Source: Rhodocyclaceae bacterium
Lineage (GTDB): Bacteria; Pseudomonadota; Gammaproteobacteria; Burkholderiales; Rhodocyclaceae
Direction of reading: 5' to 3'
DNA: 64,000 nucleotides
Assembly: GCA_016704145.1 (NCBI GenBank)
Contig: JADJAS010000007.1
Coordinates: 496,001-560,000, forward strand
In this document: positions 44,565 to 53,716 of the stretch, piece by piece
How the letters are laid out: every line of letters begins with the position of its first letter
How positions within the stretch are numbered: the stretch's first letter is position 1
Program-made: the position numbers and the translations under genes
The notes under the pieces: model-generated
What the model was told of the DNA's origin: nothing
Databases searched by the model: none
The model's input: only the letters and a program-made list of their open reading frames with translations

Positions 44565-45094
44565 GACGCCAGGTGCGCGGCCGCCGCGGCCAGGTCGGCA
44601 AAGACCAGCGTGCCGGCGGGCACCCCGGCTTCGGTCCGCGTCTTCTTGCCCTTGCCGGTAAGCACGAGGATGGGCTGGGCCCCGACCGCCGCCGCCGCTT
44701 CGAGATCGCGCAGCGAATCGCCGATCGCCGGCACGCCCTCCAGTGCCGCGTTGTAGCGGACGGCGATTTCCTCGAGCATGCCGGGCTTGGGCTTGCGGCA
44801 ATGGCAGTTGTCGGCATTGGTATGCGGGCAGAAAAACACCGCGTCGATACGCCCGCCCGCTTGCGCGACGGCACGCATCATCTTGTCGTGGATGGCATTG
44901 AGCGTGTCCATCACGAACAGGCCGCGGCCGATGCCCGACTGGTTGGTCGCCACCACCACGCGATAGCCCCACTGCGTGAGGCGGGCGATGGCATCGATAC
45001 TGCCGGGGATCGGCTTCCACTCGTCCGGCGACTTGATGTAGAGGTCGGAATCATGGTTAATGACGCCGTCGCGATCGAGGATGACAAGCTTCAT
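44561..45094 (-). CDS. gmhB: D-glycero-beta-D-manno-heptose-1,7-bisphosphate 7-phosphatase
   Basis: 177 residues, HAD superfamily: catalytic LDRDGVIN, ATNQSGIGRG, zinc-site FFCPHTNADNCHCRKPKPG, and GDSLRDLEAA. Provides heptose for the LPS inner core. Overlaps glyS by four bases upstream and plsC by four downstream. Confidence 0.95.
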   Translation of the reverse strand: MKLVILDRDGVINHDSDLYIKSPDEWKPIPGSIDAIARLTQWGYRVVVATNQSGIGRGLFVMDTLNAIHDKMMRAVAQAGGRIDAVFFCPHTNADNCHCRKPKPGMLEEIAVRYNAALEGVPAIGDSLRDLEAAAAVGAQPILVLTGKGKKTRTEAGVPAGTLVFADLAAAAAHLAS

Positions 45095-47169
45095 GTCGAC
45101 AGTTTGGCGAGGTCGGCGACGCGGTTCATGGCCTGGTGCAGGATCGCCAGCAGGCCGAGGCGGTTGTTGCGTAGCGCGGCATCCTCGGCGTTGACCATCA
45201 CGCCGTCGAAGAAGGCATCGACCGAGCCGCGCAGCGCCGCCAGCGACTGCAGCGAAGCCGTGTAGTCGCCCTTGTCGAAGGCGGCATCGGCCTTCGGCTT
45301 CACCTCGCCCAGCGCCGCGTTGAGCGCGATCTCGGCCGACTCCTTGAGCAGCGCAGCGTCGACCTTCGGCGTCACGCCATCGCTGACTTTCTTCAGGATG
45401 TTGCCGACGCGCTTGTTGGCGGCGGCGAGGCTCTCCGCTTCGGGCAGCGCGGCAAAGGCGCGCACCGCCGCGAGCCGCTTCGGAATGTCGCCGAGCCGTT
45501 GCGGCCGCAGGCCGACCACGGCGTCGACCTCCAGCGCCGAGTAGCCTTGCTCGCGCAGCGTGCCGGCCAGGCGTTCGTAGATGAAGTCGGCCAGTTGCCC
45601 TGCCACCTTCTCGTCGGTGACTTGCGCGGCCTGGAACAGCCACGACAGGTCGAGCGGCAGATCCTGCTCGATCAGCATGCGGATCACGCCCAGCGCATGA
45701 CGACGCAGCGCGAACGGGTCCTTGTCGCCGGTCGGCAGCTGGCCGATGCCGAACATGCCGGCCAGCGTCTCCAGCTTGTCGGCCAGCGCGACGCAAACGC
45801 CGACCTGGCCGCGCGGCAGCGTATCGCCGGCGAACTTCGGCTTGTAGTGGTCCTCGATGGCGTCGGCAATCTCGACCGGCAAGCCGTCGTGCAGCGCGTA
45901 GTAGCGGCCCATGATGCCCTGCAGTTCCGGGAACTCGCCGACCATGTCGGTCAGCAGGTCGGCCTTCGAGAGCAGCGCCGCCTGGTCGGCCTGACGAGCC
46001 AACGCTTCGCCACCCAGTTGCTGGCCAATGGCGCTGGCAATCGCCGCGACGCGCTGGGCGCGTTCGCCCTGCGTGCCGAGCTTGTTGTGATAGACGACTT
46101 TCGCGAGGCCGGGGATGCGGTCGGCCAGCGACTTCTTGCGATCCTGGTCGAAGAAGAACTTGGCGTCGGCCAGGCGCGGGCGCACGACGCGCTCGTTGCC
46201 ACCGATCACGGCGGAAGCGTCAGCCGGACTGATGTTCGAGACGACCAGGAACTTGTTGGTCAGCTTGCCATCCTTGAGCAGCGGGAAGTACTTCTGGTTC
46301 GCCTTCATGGTCAGGATCAGGCATTCCTGCGGCACGTCGAGGAATTCCTTCTCGAACTGGCAGGTCAGCACGTTCGGGCGTTCGACCAGCGCCGTCACTT
46401 CGTCGAGCAGCGCCTCGTCCTCAATGGGCTTCAGCCCTTCCCTCTCGGCGTTCCGCCGCAACTGACTTTCGATCTCGGCGCGCCGCTCGGCGAAGCTGGC
46501 GATCACCGCGCCTTCGTTCTTCAACTGCTCGGCGTAGGAGTCGGCATCGCGGATAGCGACGATCGAGTTCTTCGCCTCGAAGCGGTGACCCTGCGTCTCG
46601 CGACCGGCGGTGAGGCCGAGCACCGAGACCGGCACCACGTCGGCGCCATGCAGGGCGACCAGCTTGTGGGCCGGGCGCACGAAGTTCACGCTGCTCCAGC
46701 CATCCTGCAACTGGTAGGTCATCGCCTTCGGGATCGGCAGGCCGGACAGCGCAGCTTCGAGTGCAGTCTGCAAACCGGCCGCCAGCGTCGCACCGGCTAC
46801 GACGCTGTCGAGGAACAACGCCTCGGCCTTGCCGTCCATCTGGCGCTTGAGCGTCGGTACGACCGATGCGTCGGCACCCAGCGTAATCAGTTTCTTCAGC
46901 AGCGCCGGCGTCGCATTGCCAGTGGCGTCAAGTGCGACAGCGACCGGCATCAGCTTCTGCTGCACCGCCTTGTCCGGTGCTTTATTCGCGACGGCGGTGA
47001 CATGCACGGCCAGACGGCGCGGCGAAGCGAAGGAGGTAAAGACGGACTGATCCGCCAGGCCTTGCGACTTCAGGCTCGCCGCCAGCGTGGCAGCGAAGGA
47101 CTCGCCGAGCTTCTTCAGCGCCTTGGGCGGCAGTTCTTCAACAAAGAGTTCGACCAGCACATTCTTCAT
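45091..47169 (-). CDS. glyS: glycyl-tRNA synthetase beta subunit
   Basis: 692 residues, the normal length. Starts NVLVELFVEELPPKALKKL; includes ANQKYFPLL and the C-terminal anticodon-binding region. With GlyQ it forms the alpha2-beta2 enzyme charging tRNA-Gly. Overlaps glyQ and gmhB by four bases each. Two weaker repeat copies lie within. Confidence 0.96.
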   Translation of the reverse strand: MKNVLVELFVEELPPKALKKLGESFAATLAASLKSQGLADQSVFTSFASPRRLAVHVTAVANKAPDKAVQQKLMPVAVALDATGNATPALLKKLITLGADASVVPTLKRQMDGKAEALFLDSVVAGATLAAGLQTALEAALSGLPIPKAMTYQLQDGWSSVNFVRPAHKLVALHGADVVPVSVLGLTAGRETQGHRFEAKNSIVAIRDADSYAEQLKNEGAVIASFAERRAEIESQLRRNAEREGLKPIEDEALLDEVTALVERPNVLTCQFEKEFLDVPQECLILTMKANQKYFPLLKDGKLTNKFLVVSNISPADASAVIGGNERVVRPRLADAKFFFDQDRKKSLADRIPGLAKVVYHNKLGTQGERAQRVAAIASAIGQQLGGEALARQADQAALLSKADLLTDMVGEFPELQGIMGRYYALHDGLPVEIADAIEDHYKPKFAGDTLPRGQVGVCVALADKLETLAGMFGIGQLPTGDKDPFALRRHALGVIRMLIEQDLPLDLSWLFQAAQVTDEKVAGQLADFIYERLAGTLREQGYSALEVDAVVGLRPQRLGDIPKRLAAVRAFAALPEAESLAAANKRVGNILKKVSDGVTPKVDAALLKESAEIALNAALGEVKPKADAAFDKGDYTASLQSLAALRGSVDAFFDGVMVNAEDAALRNNRLGLLAILHQAMNRVADLAKLST
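45366..45390 (-). repeat. dispersed 25-bp repeat, copy 13
   Basis: Inside glyS, same strand as the gene; 20 of 25 positions match; read as KVSDGVTP. Confidence 0.5.
46445..46469 (-). repeat. dispersed 25-bp repeat, copy 14
   Basis: Inside glyS, same strand as the gene; 20 of 25 positions match; read as SQLRRNAE. Confidence 0.5.
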
Positions 47170-48089
47170 GCCGCTTTCTCCAGCTTTGCCAGCACTTCGG
47201 CGGCATGTTCTTTCGGCGCCATCGGGAAGCCCATGCGGGCGCGGCTTTCCAGGTAGGCTTGCGCGACGCTGCGCGCCAGGTTGCGGATGCGGCCGATGTA
47301 GGCGGCGCGTTCGGTCACGGAAATCGCGCCGCGCGCGTCGAGCAGGTTGAAGGTGTGTGCGGCCTTCAAGACTTGCTCGTAGGCCGGCAGCGCGAGCTGC
47401 TGCTCCATCAGGTGCTTGGCATTGCCCTCGTGCGCACCGAAGGCGGTGAGCAGGAATTCGACATTGCTGTGTTCGAAGTTGTAGGCGCTCTGCTCCACCT
47501 CGTTCTGGTGGAAGACGTCGCCGTATTTCAGGCCGGGCGCGTACTGCAGGTCGAAGACGTTCTCGACGCCCTGCAGATACATCGCCAGCCGCTCCAGGCC
47601 GTAGGTGATCTCGCCGGTGATGGGCTTGCAGTCGATGCCGCCGACCTGCTGGAAGTAGGTGAACTGCGTCACCTCCATGCCGTTCAGCCAGACTTCCCAG
47701 CCGAGGCCCCAGGCGCCCAGCGTCGGGTTCTCCCAGTCGTCCTCGACGAAGCGCACGTCGTTCTTCTTCAGGTCGAAGCCAAGGGCTTCGAGCGAACCGA
47801 GGTAGAGCTCGAGGATGTTGGCCGGCGCGGGCTTCAGCACCACCTGGTACTGGTAGTAGTGCTGCATGCGGTTCGGATTCTCGCCGTAGCGGCCGTCCTT
47901 GGGCCGGCGCGAGGGCTGGACGTAGGCGGCCTGCCAGGGCTCGGGGCCGAGGGCGCGCAGGAAGGTGGCGGTGTGGCTGGTGCCGGCGCCGACTTCCATG
48001 TCGTAGGGTTGCAGCAGTGCGCAGCCCTGCTGGTTCCAGAACTCCTGCAAGCGCAGGATGATTTGTTGGAACGTCGGTTGTTCAGCCAT
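47166..48089 (-). CDS. glyQ: glycyl-tRNA synthetase alpha subunit
   Basis: 307 residues, class II catalytic subunit. Family phrases: FQQIILRLQEFWNQQGC, QPYDMEVGAGT, QPSRRPKDGRYGENPNR and MEVTQFTYFQQVGG. First gene of the glyQ-glyS-gmhB-plsC-ygjP unit; a 48-base gap separates it from the thioredoxin-like gene upstream. Confidence 0.97.
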   Translation of the reverse strand: MAEQPTFQQIILRLQEFWNQQGCALLQPYDMEVGAGTSHTATFLRALGPEPWQAAYVQPSRRPKDGRYGENPNRMQHYYQYQVVLKPAPANILELYLGSLEALGFDLKKNDVRFVEDDWENPTLGAWGLGWEVWLNGMEVTQFTYFQQVGGIDCKPITGEITYGLERLAMYLQGVENVFDLQYAPGLKYGDVFHQNEVEQSAYNFEHSNVEFLLTAFGAHEGNAKHLMEQQLALPAYEQVLKAAHTFNLLDARGAISVTERAAYIGRIRNLARSVAQAYLESRARMGFPMAPKEHAAEVLAKLEKAA

Positions 48090-48137
48090 CGAGGAATCCG
48101 CGCATGTCGCAAAACGCGGATTTTACCGGGGTTCCCG

Positions 48138-49136
48138 TTATTTCATGAGTTCCACACGCTCGCCCTTCGCCCGCCGGGCCGCCGCGCGCGCCTCGACGAA
48201 GCGCTGGAACTGGGGCTGTTCCTTGTACGCCCCGGAGGCGATGTACTCCAGCGAGGAGCCGAGATGGAAGGGCCGCAGATAGCCCTCGACGCGGAAGGTT
48301 TCCTTGCCGGCCCTGTCGAAGAACACGAAGCTCGGCGTATAGAAGACGCCGATGCCGCGCGCCCAGTCGCGGCCCGCCAGGGTCTTGCCGTCGGGGGTCT
48401 GCACCGGCTCGCGCGAGGCCATGTCGATGCGGGCAATGTCGAACTTGCCGAGCAGTTCCTTCACCTCGGGGCGCGGGAAGGCCTCGAGGTGCATTTCGTC
48501 ACAGGCGGCGCATTCCTTCTGCTCGAACAACACGATCATTGGTCTGCCACCGCGCTTGAGTGTATCGGCGAGTTTGAGCGGTGCCGGCAGCAGCCAGGGG
48601 GCCTCGTTGAGCGTGGCGGAGGCCGGCTCGCGGGCATGCTTCGCCAGGTAGTCGGCGAAACTCTGCTTCTTCTCCAGCCGCTGGCCGACATAGTCGACCG
48701 CGGCCTCGAACTTGTGTGGTGGCAGGTAGCCGTTGAGGCGCAGCGCCACTTCGCCCTGCTCGTCGAACATCACCAGTGTCGGTGTGAACTGCACCTTCGT
48801 TGCCCTGGCGAACTCCTTCTCGGGCATCGTCTTGCCGGCAAGGTCGGTCACCTCGCGGTCGCCCCAGAGGTTGAGGGCAATGACGTCGAAGTGCTTGCGC
48901 GTCTTGTCGGCAATCGACTTCTGGCCGAAGTTGTCGCGGATCAGCTTGGCGCAGTAGGGGCAGCCGTCCTGGTAGAAGTAGAGCATCAGCCGGCGGTTGG
49001 CCTTCTTCGCCTCGGCGATGTCCTCCCGGATGTCGAGGAAGGATTCCTTGAACCAGGGCATGCCCTCGTCGCCATCGGCGGCATGCGCGGGCACGGCCAG
49101 CAGCAGGAAAAACACGGAAATCAGGAATCGTCGCAT
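48138..49136 (-). CDS. periplasmic protein with two thioredoxin-like domains
   Basis: 332 residues from the ATG at 49136, with a signal peptide (cleavage near residue 20). The first thioredoxin fold has FYQDGCPYC (C59, C62), the second FEQKECAAC (C209, C212); both are followed by the cis-proline stretch (FTPTLVMF and YTPSFVFF). The first half resembles SoxW/thioredoxin-like proteins. The CAAC pair is uncommon. Two redox sites in one chain could pass electrons between substrates or act as a reductase for c-type cytochrome maturation or sulfur oxidation (inference). Confidence 0.82.
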   Translation of the reverse strand: MRRFLISVFFLLLAVPAHAADGDEGMPWFKESFLDIREDIAEAKKANRRLMLYFYQDGCPYCAKLIRDNFGQKSIADKTRKHFDVIALNLWGDREVTDLAGKTMPEKEFARATKVQFTPTLVMFDEQGEVALRLNGYLPPHKFEAAVDYVGQRLEKKQSFADYLAKHAREPASATLNEAPWLLPAPLKLADTLKRGGRPMIVLFEQKECAACDEMHLEAFPRPEVKELLGKFDIARIDMASREPVQTPDGKTLAGRDWARGIGVFYTPSFVFFDRAGKETFRVEGYLRPFHLGSSLEYIASGAYKEQPQFQRFVEARAAARRAKGERVELMK

Positions 49137-49178
49137 CTCGCCCCCCGGGGTCATCGGCCCGGCCACGAGCATAGCGCA

Positions 49179-49203
49179 AAAGTCAGCCGTGACGGCACGC
49201 CGC
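49179..49203 (+). repeat. dispersed 25-bp repeat, copy 15 (intergenic)
   Basis: In the 73-base gap between the thioredoxin-like gene and the cyclase gene; 23 of 25 positions match. Confidence 0.85.
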
Positions 49204-49209
49204 GCGGTT

Positions 49210-50484
49210 TCAGGCGGCCGACCAGAAGACGTGGCGGTTGCCGCCGGCTTGCTTGGCCTGATACATCGCGGTATCGGCGCAGCGGATCAGCGCATCCATG
49301 GAGTCGCCGTGCTCGGGGTACATGGCGATGCCGATCGACGGCAAGGCAGTGACCAGCTGTCGCTTGAGCAGCACCGGCGGCTGCATGGCGGCAAGCACGC
49401 TGTTGGCGATCCGCTCCGTGTCGCGCTCCGACTCGATGTTGGTGAGCACGACGAGAAACTCGTCGCCGCCCAGGCGCGCCACCAGATCGGATTCGCGCAC
49501 CGCCGCGCGCAGTCGCTGTGCGGTCTCGCGCAGGACCTCGTCTCCGGCCTGGTGACCGAGCGTGTCGTTGATCTGCTTGAAATCGTCGAGGTCGATGAAG
49601 AACAGGGCAACGGCATTGTGCTGACGCCGCGCCAGCGCCAGGGTTCTTTCCATGTACTCGTCGAGATACAAGCGGTTCGGCAGTTGCGTCAGTGCGTCGT
49701 GCAGGGCCAGGAATTCCATGCGCTCCCGTGCCTGCTTGCGGAAGGTGATGTCGCGAACGATGACCATGCGATGGTTCTCGCCGTCGTAGGGCATGGCCTT
49801 GCCCGCCAGTTCGACCGGCAGTCGCTCGCCGCGCTTGAGCAGCATTTCCGCCTCGTAGGGCTCCTCGGACTGGCCGCGGATCCGGTCGATGATGGTCGGA
49901 CGCCATTCCGCCGGCACGAACTCGAGCACGGAACGACCGGTCATGTCCGCCATGTCGTAGCCGCCCATGCGCAGCAGCGCCTCGTTGACGTCGGTGATGA
50001 GGCCATCGCGATGAAAGACGATGCCCTCGTTCGAGGCCTGCACGAACTTGCGCATGCGCGTTTCGCTCTCGCGCAGCGCCCGCTCGGCCCGCCACTGCCG
50101 GGTGATTTCGTTGATGAGCACGAAAGCGCCGGTCTGCTCGCCGGTGTCGGAAAAATGCGGAATGAGGTTCACCTCGATAGCGCCGGTTTCACCGCCCGGC
50201 ATCACCTGCTCGCGCACGTAGCGCACGGCCTGCCCGGCCTGTACCCGCATGACGTGCGGCTCGATGTGCCGCCAGGCTTCCTCGCCGATCACCTGGCGCA
50301 CGGTCAGGCCGAGAATGGTGTCCACCGTGAAGCCATTGGCTTCGGCGTAACGACGATTGGCGAACCGGCATTTCAGGTCGAGGGCGTAGTAGGCCATCAT
50401 CGCCGGCACGGAATCGGCGACCAGTCGCAGCAACGAGTCTGCGTCGTCGTGGGCGACGGGAAGCGTCGAGCGAGCGTCTGACAT
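49210..50484 (-). CDS. diguanylate cyclase with two PAS domains
   Basis: 424 residues from the ATG at 50484; AAGGA sits just before it, favouring it over the ATG at 50490. PAS 1 about 15-130 (MMAYYALDLKCRFANRRYAEANG), PAS 2 about 140-250 (EGIVFHRDGLITDVNEALLRMGGY). The GGDEF domain starts at DALTQLPNRLYL; DLDDFKQIND and GGDEF (339-343) are intact and an inhibitory RxxD site (RESD, 330-333) is present. No EAL domain. Cytosolic, with no membrane helix; the PAS ligand is unknown. Confidence 0.9.
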   Translation of the reverse strand: MSDARSTLPVAHDDADSLLRLVADSVPAMMAYYALDLKCRFANRRYAEANGFTVDTILGLTVRQVIGEEAWRHIEPHVMRVQAGQAVRYVREQVMPGGETGAIEVNLIPHFSDTGEQTGAFVLINEITRQWRAERALRESETRMRKFVQASNEGIVFHRDGLITDVNEALLRMGGYDMADMTGRSVLEFVPAEWRPTIIDRIRGQSEEPYEAEMLLKRGERLPVELAGKAMPYDGENHRMVIVRDITFRKQARERMEFLALHDALTQLPNRLYLDEYMERTLALARRQHNAVALFFIDLDDFKQINDTLGHQAGDEVLRETAQRLRAAVRESDLVARLGGDEFLVVLTNIESERDTERIANSVLAAMQPPVLLKRQLVTALPSIGIAMYPEHGDSMDALIRCADTAMYQAKQAGGNRHVFWSAA

Positions 50485-50520
50485 GGGCATCCTTGTTCTT
50501 GACGACGTCGGACGGAACGG

Positions 50521-50545
50521 AAAGTCAGTCGCGGCGGCGCGGCGG
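50521..50545 (+). repeat. dispersed 25-bp repeat, copy 16
   Basis: Spans the stop codon and last codons (PPRRRD) of the DUF6600/FecR-like gene; 21 of 25 positions match. Confidence 0.65.
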
Positions 50546-52225
50546 GAAGAAACGGCCGCCCGGCTGGCCGGGTGCGTCCGCGCCGGGGTTGGGCGGGCCC
50601 GGCGGACGAAACACCGAACCCCGTGCCGCCTGTCCTTCATCACGCCCGAAATCATCGCCAAACCGTGGCTCGAACGGCCGCTCACGATGTTGATCGCGCC
50701 GGAACCGGTCGTCGCCCCGCCGCTCGGCCGGCGGCCCGCCCGGCGGCAGTGCCTGCTGGGGCACCGGTGTCGGCGGTACCGCGGTAGGCGGAACGGGGTC
50801 GGGCCTGTGCTGCGGCAGCCGCCGGATGTATTCGCCCGCTGGCGCCTCGAATCTCGGCACGCCGACACGGGGCACCGCGGGACTTGGCGCCTCGGCGCCG
50901 GGTGCGCTGCCTCGCGCTGGCGGCGGCAGCGGCGCCGGTCGTGATGGCGGCGTCGCTGCTTTCGGCGGAGCGATGGTTCCCGGAACCGATCTCACCGGAT
51001 GGTCGCCACGGATGTCGCGAAGATCACGCGCCGACGGCGGTGGCAGTCGGGCATCGCGAACATGGTCGCGGCCGAAGCGGTCATCGCGCATTCGCACCAC
51101 GGCATGCGGCACCTGGCGATTGCGATGGATGATCCGGTCCATGTCCTCGACTTGGCGCGGACCACCCCAGCCGCCCCACCAGAGCGAGCCGCGAAAGCCC
51201 GGGGCGCCCCACCAGGGCACCAGCGGCTCGTCCCAGCCGAGCGGAACCCAGCCGACACCGGCGCCGACACCATAGAAAGCCACCAGCGCCGGTGCGTAGA
51301 GCGGCCGGGCCGCCCTCGGCCCGGGCGCCCATGCCCAATAGCCATCGAGGTGTACCCAGCGGCCGTAATGGCTGGTCGACCACCCCCAGGGCGCATCGTC
51401 CACCCATGTCCAGCCGTAGAAGGGATCCCACTGCCAGCGACCGGCGCTATAGGGCACCCACTCGGAGGCGACGACGGGTACCCACACGGTTCCATACGGC
51501 TCGACGCTACGCCAACTGCCGTGGCGATCGAGATCGGCCGCGCCGAAAATGTCCGCGGGCAGTTGCTGTCCGCTCGGCGATTGCGCATGGAAATCGGCAC
51601 GCGCATCGTTCCAGCGATCCCAGGCATCCGCCGCCGCCGCCGCGCGCCGTTCGACCAGCGGCCGGGCCGCGTCCGGCACGATGACTTCCTCGTTGGTGGC
51701 AACGCTGATGCTGGCGCCATCGGCCAGCGTCAGGGTTGCCGCCCCGCCGCGCCGCACGGTCAGCCGCGTTGCGCCGCCGCGCGTATCCAGTCGATAGTAG
51801 CCGCTGGCATTGACGAGAATGGCGACATGGGCGGTATCGATCGCGACGGTCCGATCCATCGTCGCGCCACGCAGGTCGAAGGAAGCCAGCCCCGAGGCCA
51901 CGCGAAATCTGGCCGCGTGCGCGTCGAAAACGACGAAATCGAGCCGCGCGTCCGCCGCCAGCCGTATGAAGTCGCGGCTGCCGATCTGTATTTCCGCAGT
52001 GCCATCGGCGCCGGCATGGATGGTATCGCCCGCCGCCAGCGCGGTGTTGATCCGCGCCGGTTCCCACTTTTCGGCCGCCGGCCGCCAGAACGATATCTGT
52101 CCCTCGGCGACGCCGAGCCGAGCCGGCGCCACCATCTCGCCGTCGAAGCCGCCTTCGGTGCGCGACGTCGCGCTGGCGCAGGCGCCGAGCAAGATCACCA
52201 ACAAGCCACTCAATAGTTGCCGCAT
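50525..52225 (-). CDS. FecR-domain/DUF6600-like lipoprotein, Trp-rich with proline-rich tail
   Basis: 566 residues from the ATG at 52225, chosen for AGGA six bases upstream (an ATG at 52237 is possible). Lipobox LLGAC (Cys 16). Residues about 40-190 look like a FecR domain (GDTIHAGADGTAEIQIG). Residues about 235-350 are strikingly rich in Trp, Tyr and Gly (WVPYSAGRWQWDPFYGWTWV; WVHLDGYWAWAPGP), the DUF6600 pattern. The last about 190 residues are Pro/Arg-rich and disordered. A surface or periplasmic role is likely; the function is unknown. The last codons coincide with a dispersed-repeat copy. Confidence 0.8.
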   Translation of the reverse strand: MRQLLSGLLVILLGACASATSRTEGGFDGEMVAPARLGVAEGQISFWRPAAEKWEPARINTALAAGDTIHAGADGTAEIQIGSRDFIRLAADARLDFVVFDAHAARFRVASGLASFDLRGATMDRTVAIDTAHVAILVNASGYYRLDTRGGATRLTVRRGGAATLTLADGASISVATNEEVIVPDAARPLVERRAAAAADAWDRWNDARADFHAQSPSGQQLPADIFGAADLDRHGSWRSVEPYGTVWVPVVASEWVPYSAGRWQWDPFYGWTWVDDAPWGWSTSHYGRWVHLDGYWAWAPGPRAARPLYAPALVAFYGVGAGVGWVPLGWDEPLVPWWGAPGFRGSLWWGGWGGPRQVEDMDRIIHRNRQVPHAVVRMRDDRFGRDHVRDARLPPPSARDLRDIRGDHPVRSVPGTIAPPKAATPPSRPAPLPPPARGSAPGAEAPSPAVPRVGVPRFEAPAGEYIRRLPQHRPDPVPPTAVPPTPVPQQALPPGGPPAERRGDDRFRRDQHRERPFEPRFGDDFGRDEGQAARGSVFRPPGPPNPGADAPGQPGGRFFPPRRRD

Positions 52226-52261
52226 GGAATTCCTCATCGGGATGATATCTGGCACTTCCCG

Positions 52262-53716
52262 TCAGTTAACGTTCGCGCCGCCACGCCCGTTGACCCGACG
52301 ACGCGCAACGGCGATGGCCACGGCCAGACACGCCAGCGACACCGCCAGGGCATTGCCGACCTGGGCGAAAGGCGTCAAGCCGGAAAAACCTTGCGCCGAA
52401 ACCTTCAGCGCGCCGGTGGTGAAGGGCGGCAAGACCGCGGTCACGCGGCCGTCGGGCGCGATCGCCGCCGTCATGCCGGTGTTGGTGGCGCGCAGGATCG
52501 TCCGCCCGGTCTCCAGCGCGCGCAGGCGGGCAATCTGCAAGTGCTGCGGCTGGGCCAGCGAATCGCCAAACCAGGCCGTGTTCGAGAGATTGACCAGCAG
52601 CGTCGCCCGCGGCAGCGCCGACAACAGTTCCTCGCCGAACAAGTCCTCGTAGCAGATGTTGGGCATCAGCCTCTGGCCAGCGACGACCAGCGGCAGCTGG
52701 TTCGGCGCCCCGGCCGAAAAATCGGACATCGGAATGTTCACGAGGCCGAAGAACCAGGCGAAGCCCGGCGGCACGAACTCGCCGAACGGCACCAGATGCA
52801 CCTTCGCGTAGGCCTGCACGGCACCGTCCGGCGACAGCGACAGCGCCGCATTGTTGTAACCCGCGCCGTTGCGCGTCACGCCGCCCAGCATCACGTCGCC
52901 ATGGCGCAACAGCCGTCGCAGGAAGTCGCGCGGAATCTGGTCGTAGAACAGCGGCACCGCCGTTTCCGGCAGCACGATCAGTTGCGCGGGGTGCTCGTCG
53001 GCCAGGCGCGCATAGGTCTCCAGCGACAGTTGCAAGTGTTCGGGCACCCACTTGAGGCTCTGCGGGATGTTGCCCTGGAGCAGGCTGACGCTCAGCGGCG
53101 CGCCGGCCGGCCGCGTCCACGCCACGTCGCGCAGCCCCAGGCCGACGAGGGCCACGCCGACCACAACGATCCAGCCGCGGCAGCGGTGGAAGACCAGCGC
53201 GGCGGCCAGAAAGGCGACGATCAAGCCCAGGCCATGGACGCCGAAAATCGGCGCGAAGCCGGCCAGCGGGCTGGGCGGCGCCTGCGAGTAGCCGATCGCC
53301 AGCCACGGAAAGCCGGTCAGCAGCCAGCCGCGCAGCCATTCCGTCAGCGTCCACAGGCCGGCGGCAAGGGGTACATCGGCAAAGTCAGCCGTGGCGGCAC
53401 GCCGGAACAGGTAGCCCGCCAGCGCCGGAAACAGCGCCAGCCAGACGCAGAACAGCAGGGTCGCGGCGGCCGCCAGCGGCATCGCCATGCCGCCGACGTC
53501 GTGCAGGCTGACGTAGACCCAGGAGACACCGGCGAGGAAACAGCCCATGCCCCAGGCGAAGCCCTGCCACGCGGCCTGCCGGGGGCTTCCGGCGCGGCGC
53601 CAAAGGTGGAACAGCAGCCCCAGCGTCAGGAGCGGCAGCGGAAACAGCTCGAAAGGCGCGAAGCCGAACACCGTCGCCGCGCCAGTGAGGAACGCGACGA
53701 GCGGCGTCTTCCTCAT
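52262..53716 (-). CDS. lnt: apolipoprotein N-acyltransferase
   Basis: 484 residues. N-terminal half with about six membrane helices, then a nitrilase-type domain with the Glu-Lys-Cys triad: E in VLPETAVPLF, K in AKVHLVPFGEFVPP, C in NICYEDLFGEE. Completes triacylation of lipoproteins. Last gene of miaB-phoH-ybeY-corC-lnt; its ATG overlaps the corC stop (ATGA). It holds the only perfect copy of the dispersed repeat. Confidence 0.95.
   Translation of the reverse strand: MRKTPLVAFLTGAATVFGFAPFELFPLPLLTLGLLFHLWRRAGSPRQAAWQGFAWGMGCFLAGVSWVYVSLHDVGGMAMPLAAAATLLFCVWLALFPALAGYLFRRAATADFADVPLAAGLWTLTEWLRGWLLTGFPWLAIGYSQAPPSPLAGFAPIFGVHGLGLIVAFLAAALVFHRCRGWIVVVGVALVGLGLRDVAWTRPAGAPLSVSLLQGNIPQSLKWVPEHLQLSLETYARLADEHPAQLIVLPETAVPLFYDQIPRDFLRRLLRHGDVMLGGVTRNGAGYNNAALSLSPDGAVQAYAKVHLVPFGEFVPPGFAWFFGLVNIPMSDFSAGAPNQLPLVVAGQRLMPNICYEDLFGEELLSALPRATLLVNLSNTAWFGDSLAQPQHLQIARLRALETGRTILRATNTGMTAAIAPDGRVTAVLPPFTTGALKVSAQGFSGLTPFAQVGNALAVSLACLAVAIAVARRRVNGRGGANVN
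53381..53405 (+). repeat. dispersed 25-bp repeat, copy 17 (perfect consensus)
   Basis: Inside lnt, opposite strand; all 25 positions equal the consensus (starts AAAGTCAGCC, ends CACGCCGG). It contains a small hairpin GGCG-GCA-CGCC. The gene reads it as RRAATADF. Confidence 0.9.

Noticed and set aside
46210..46222. GCGTCAGCCGG in glyS and similar GTCAGCC strings (for example near 12586 and 51768) as repeat copies
   Set aside because: They lack AAAG and the spaced CACGCCGG end; chance matches in GC-rich DNA.
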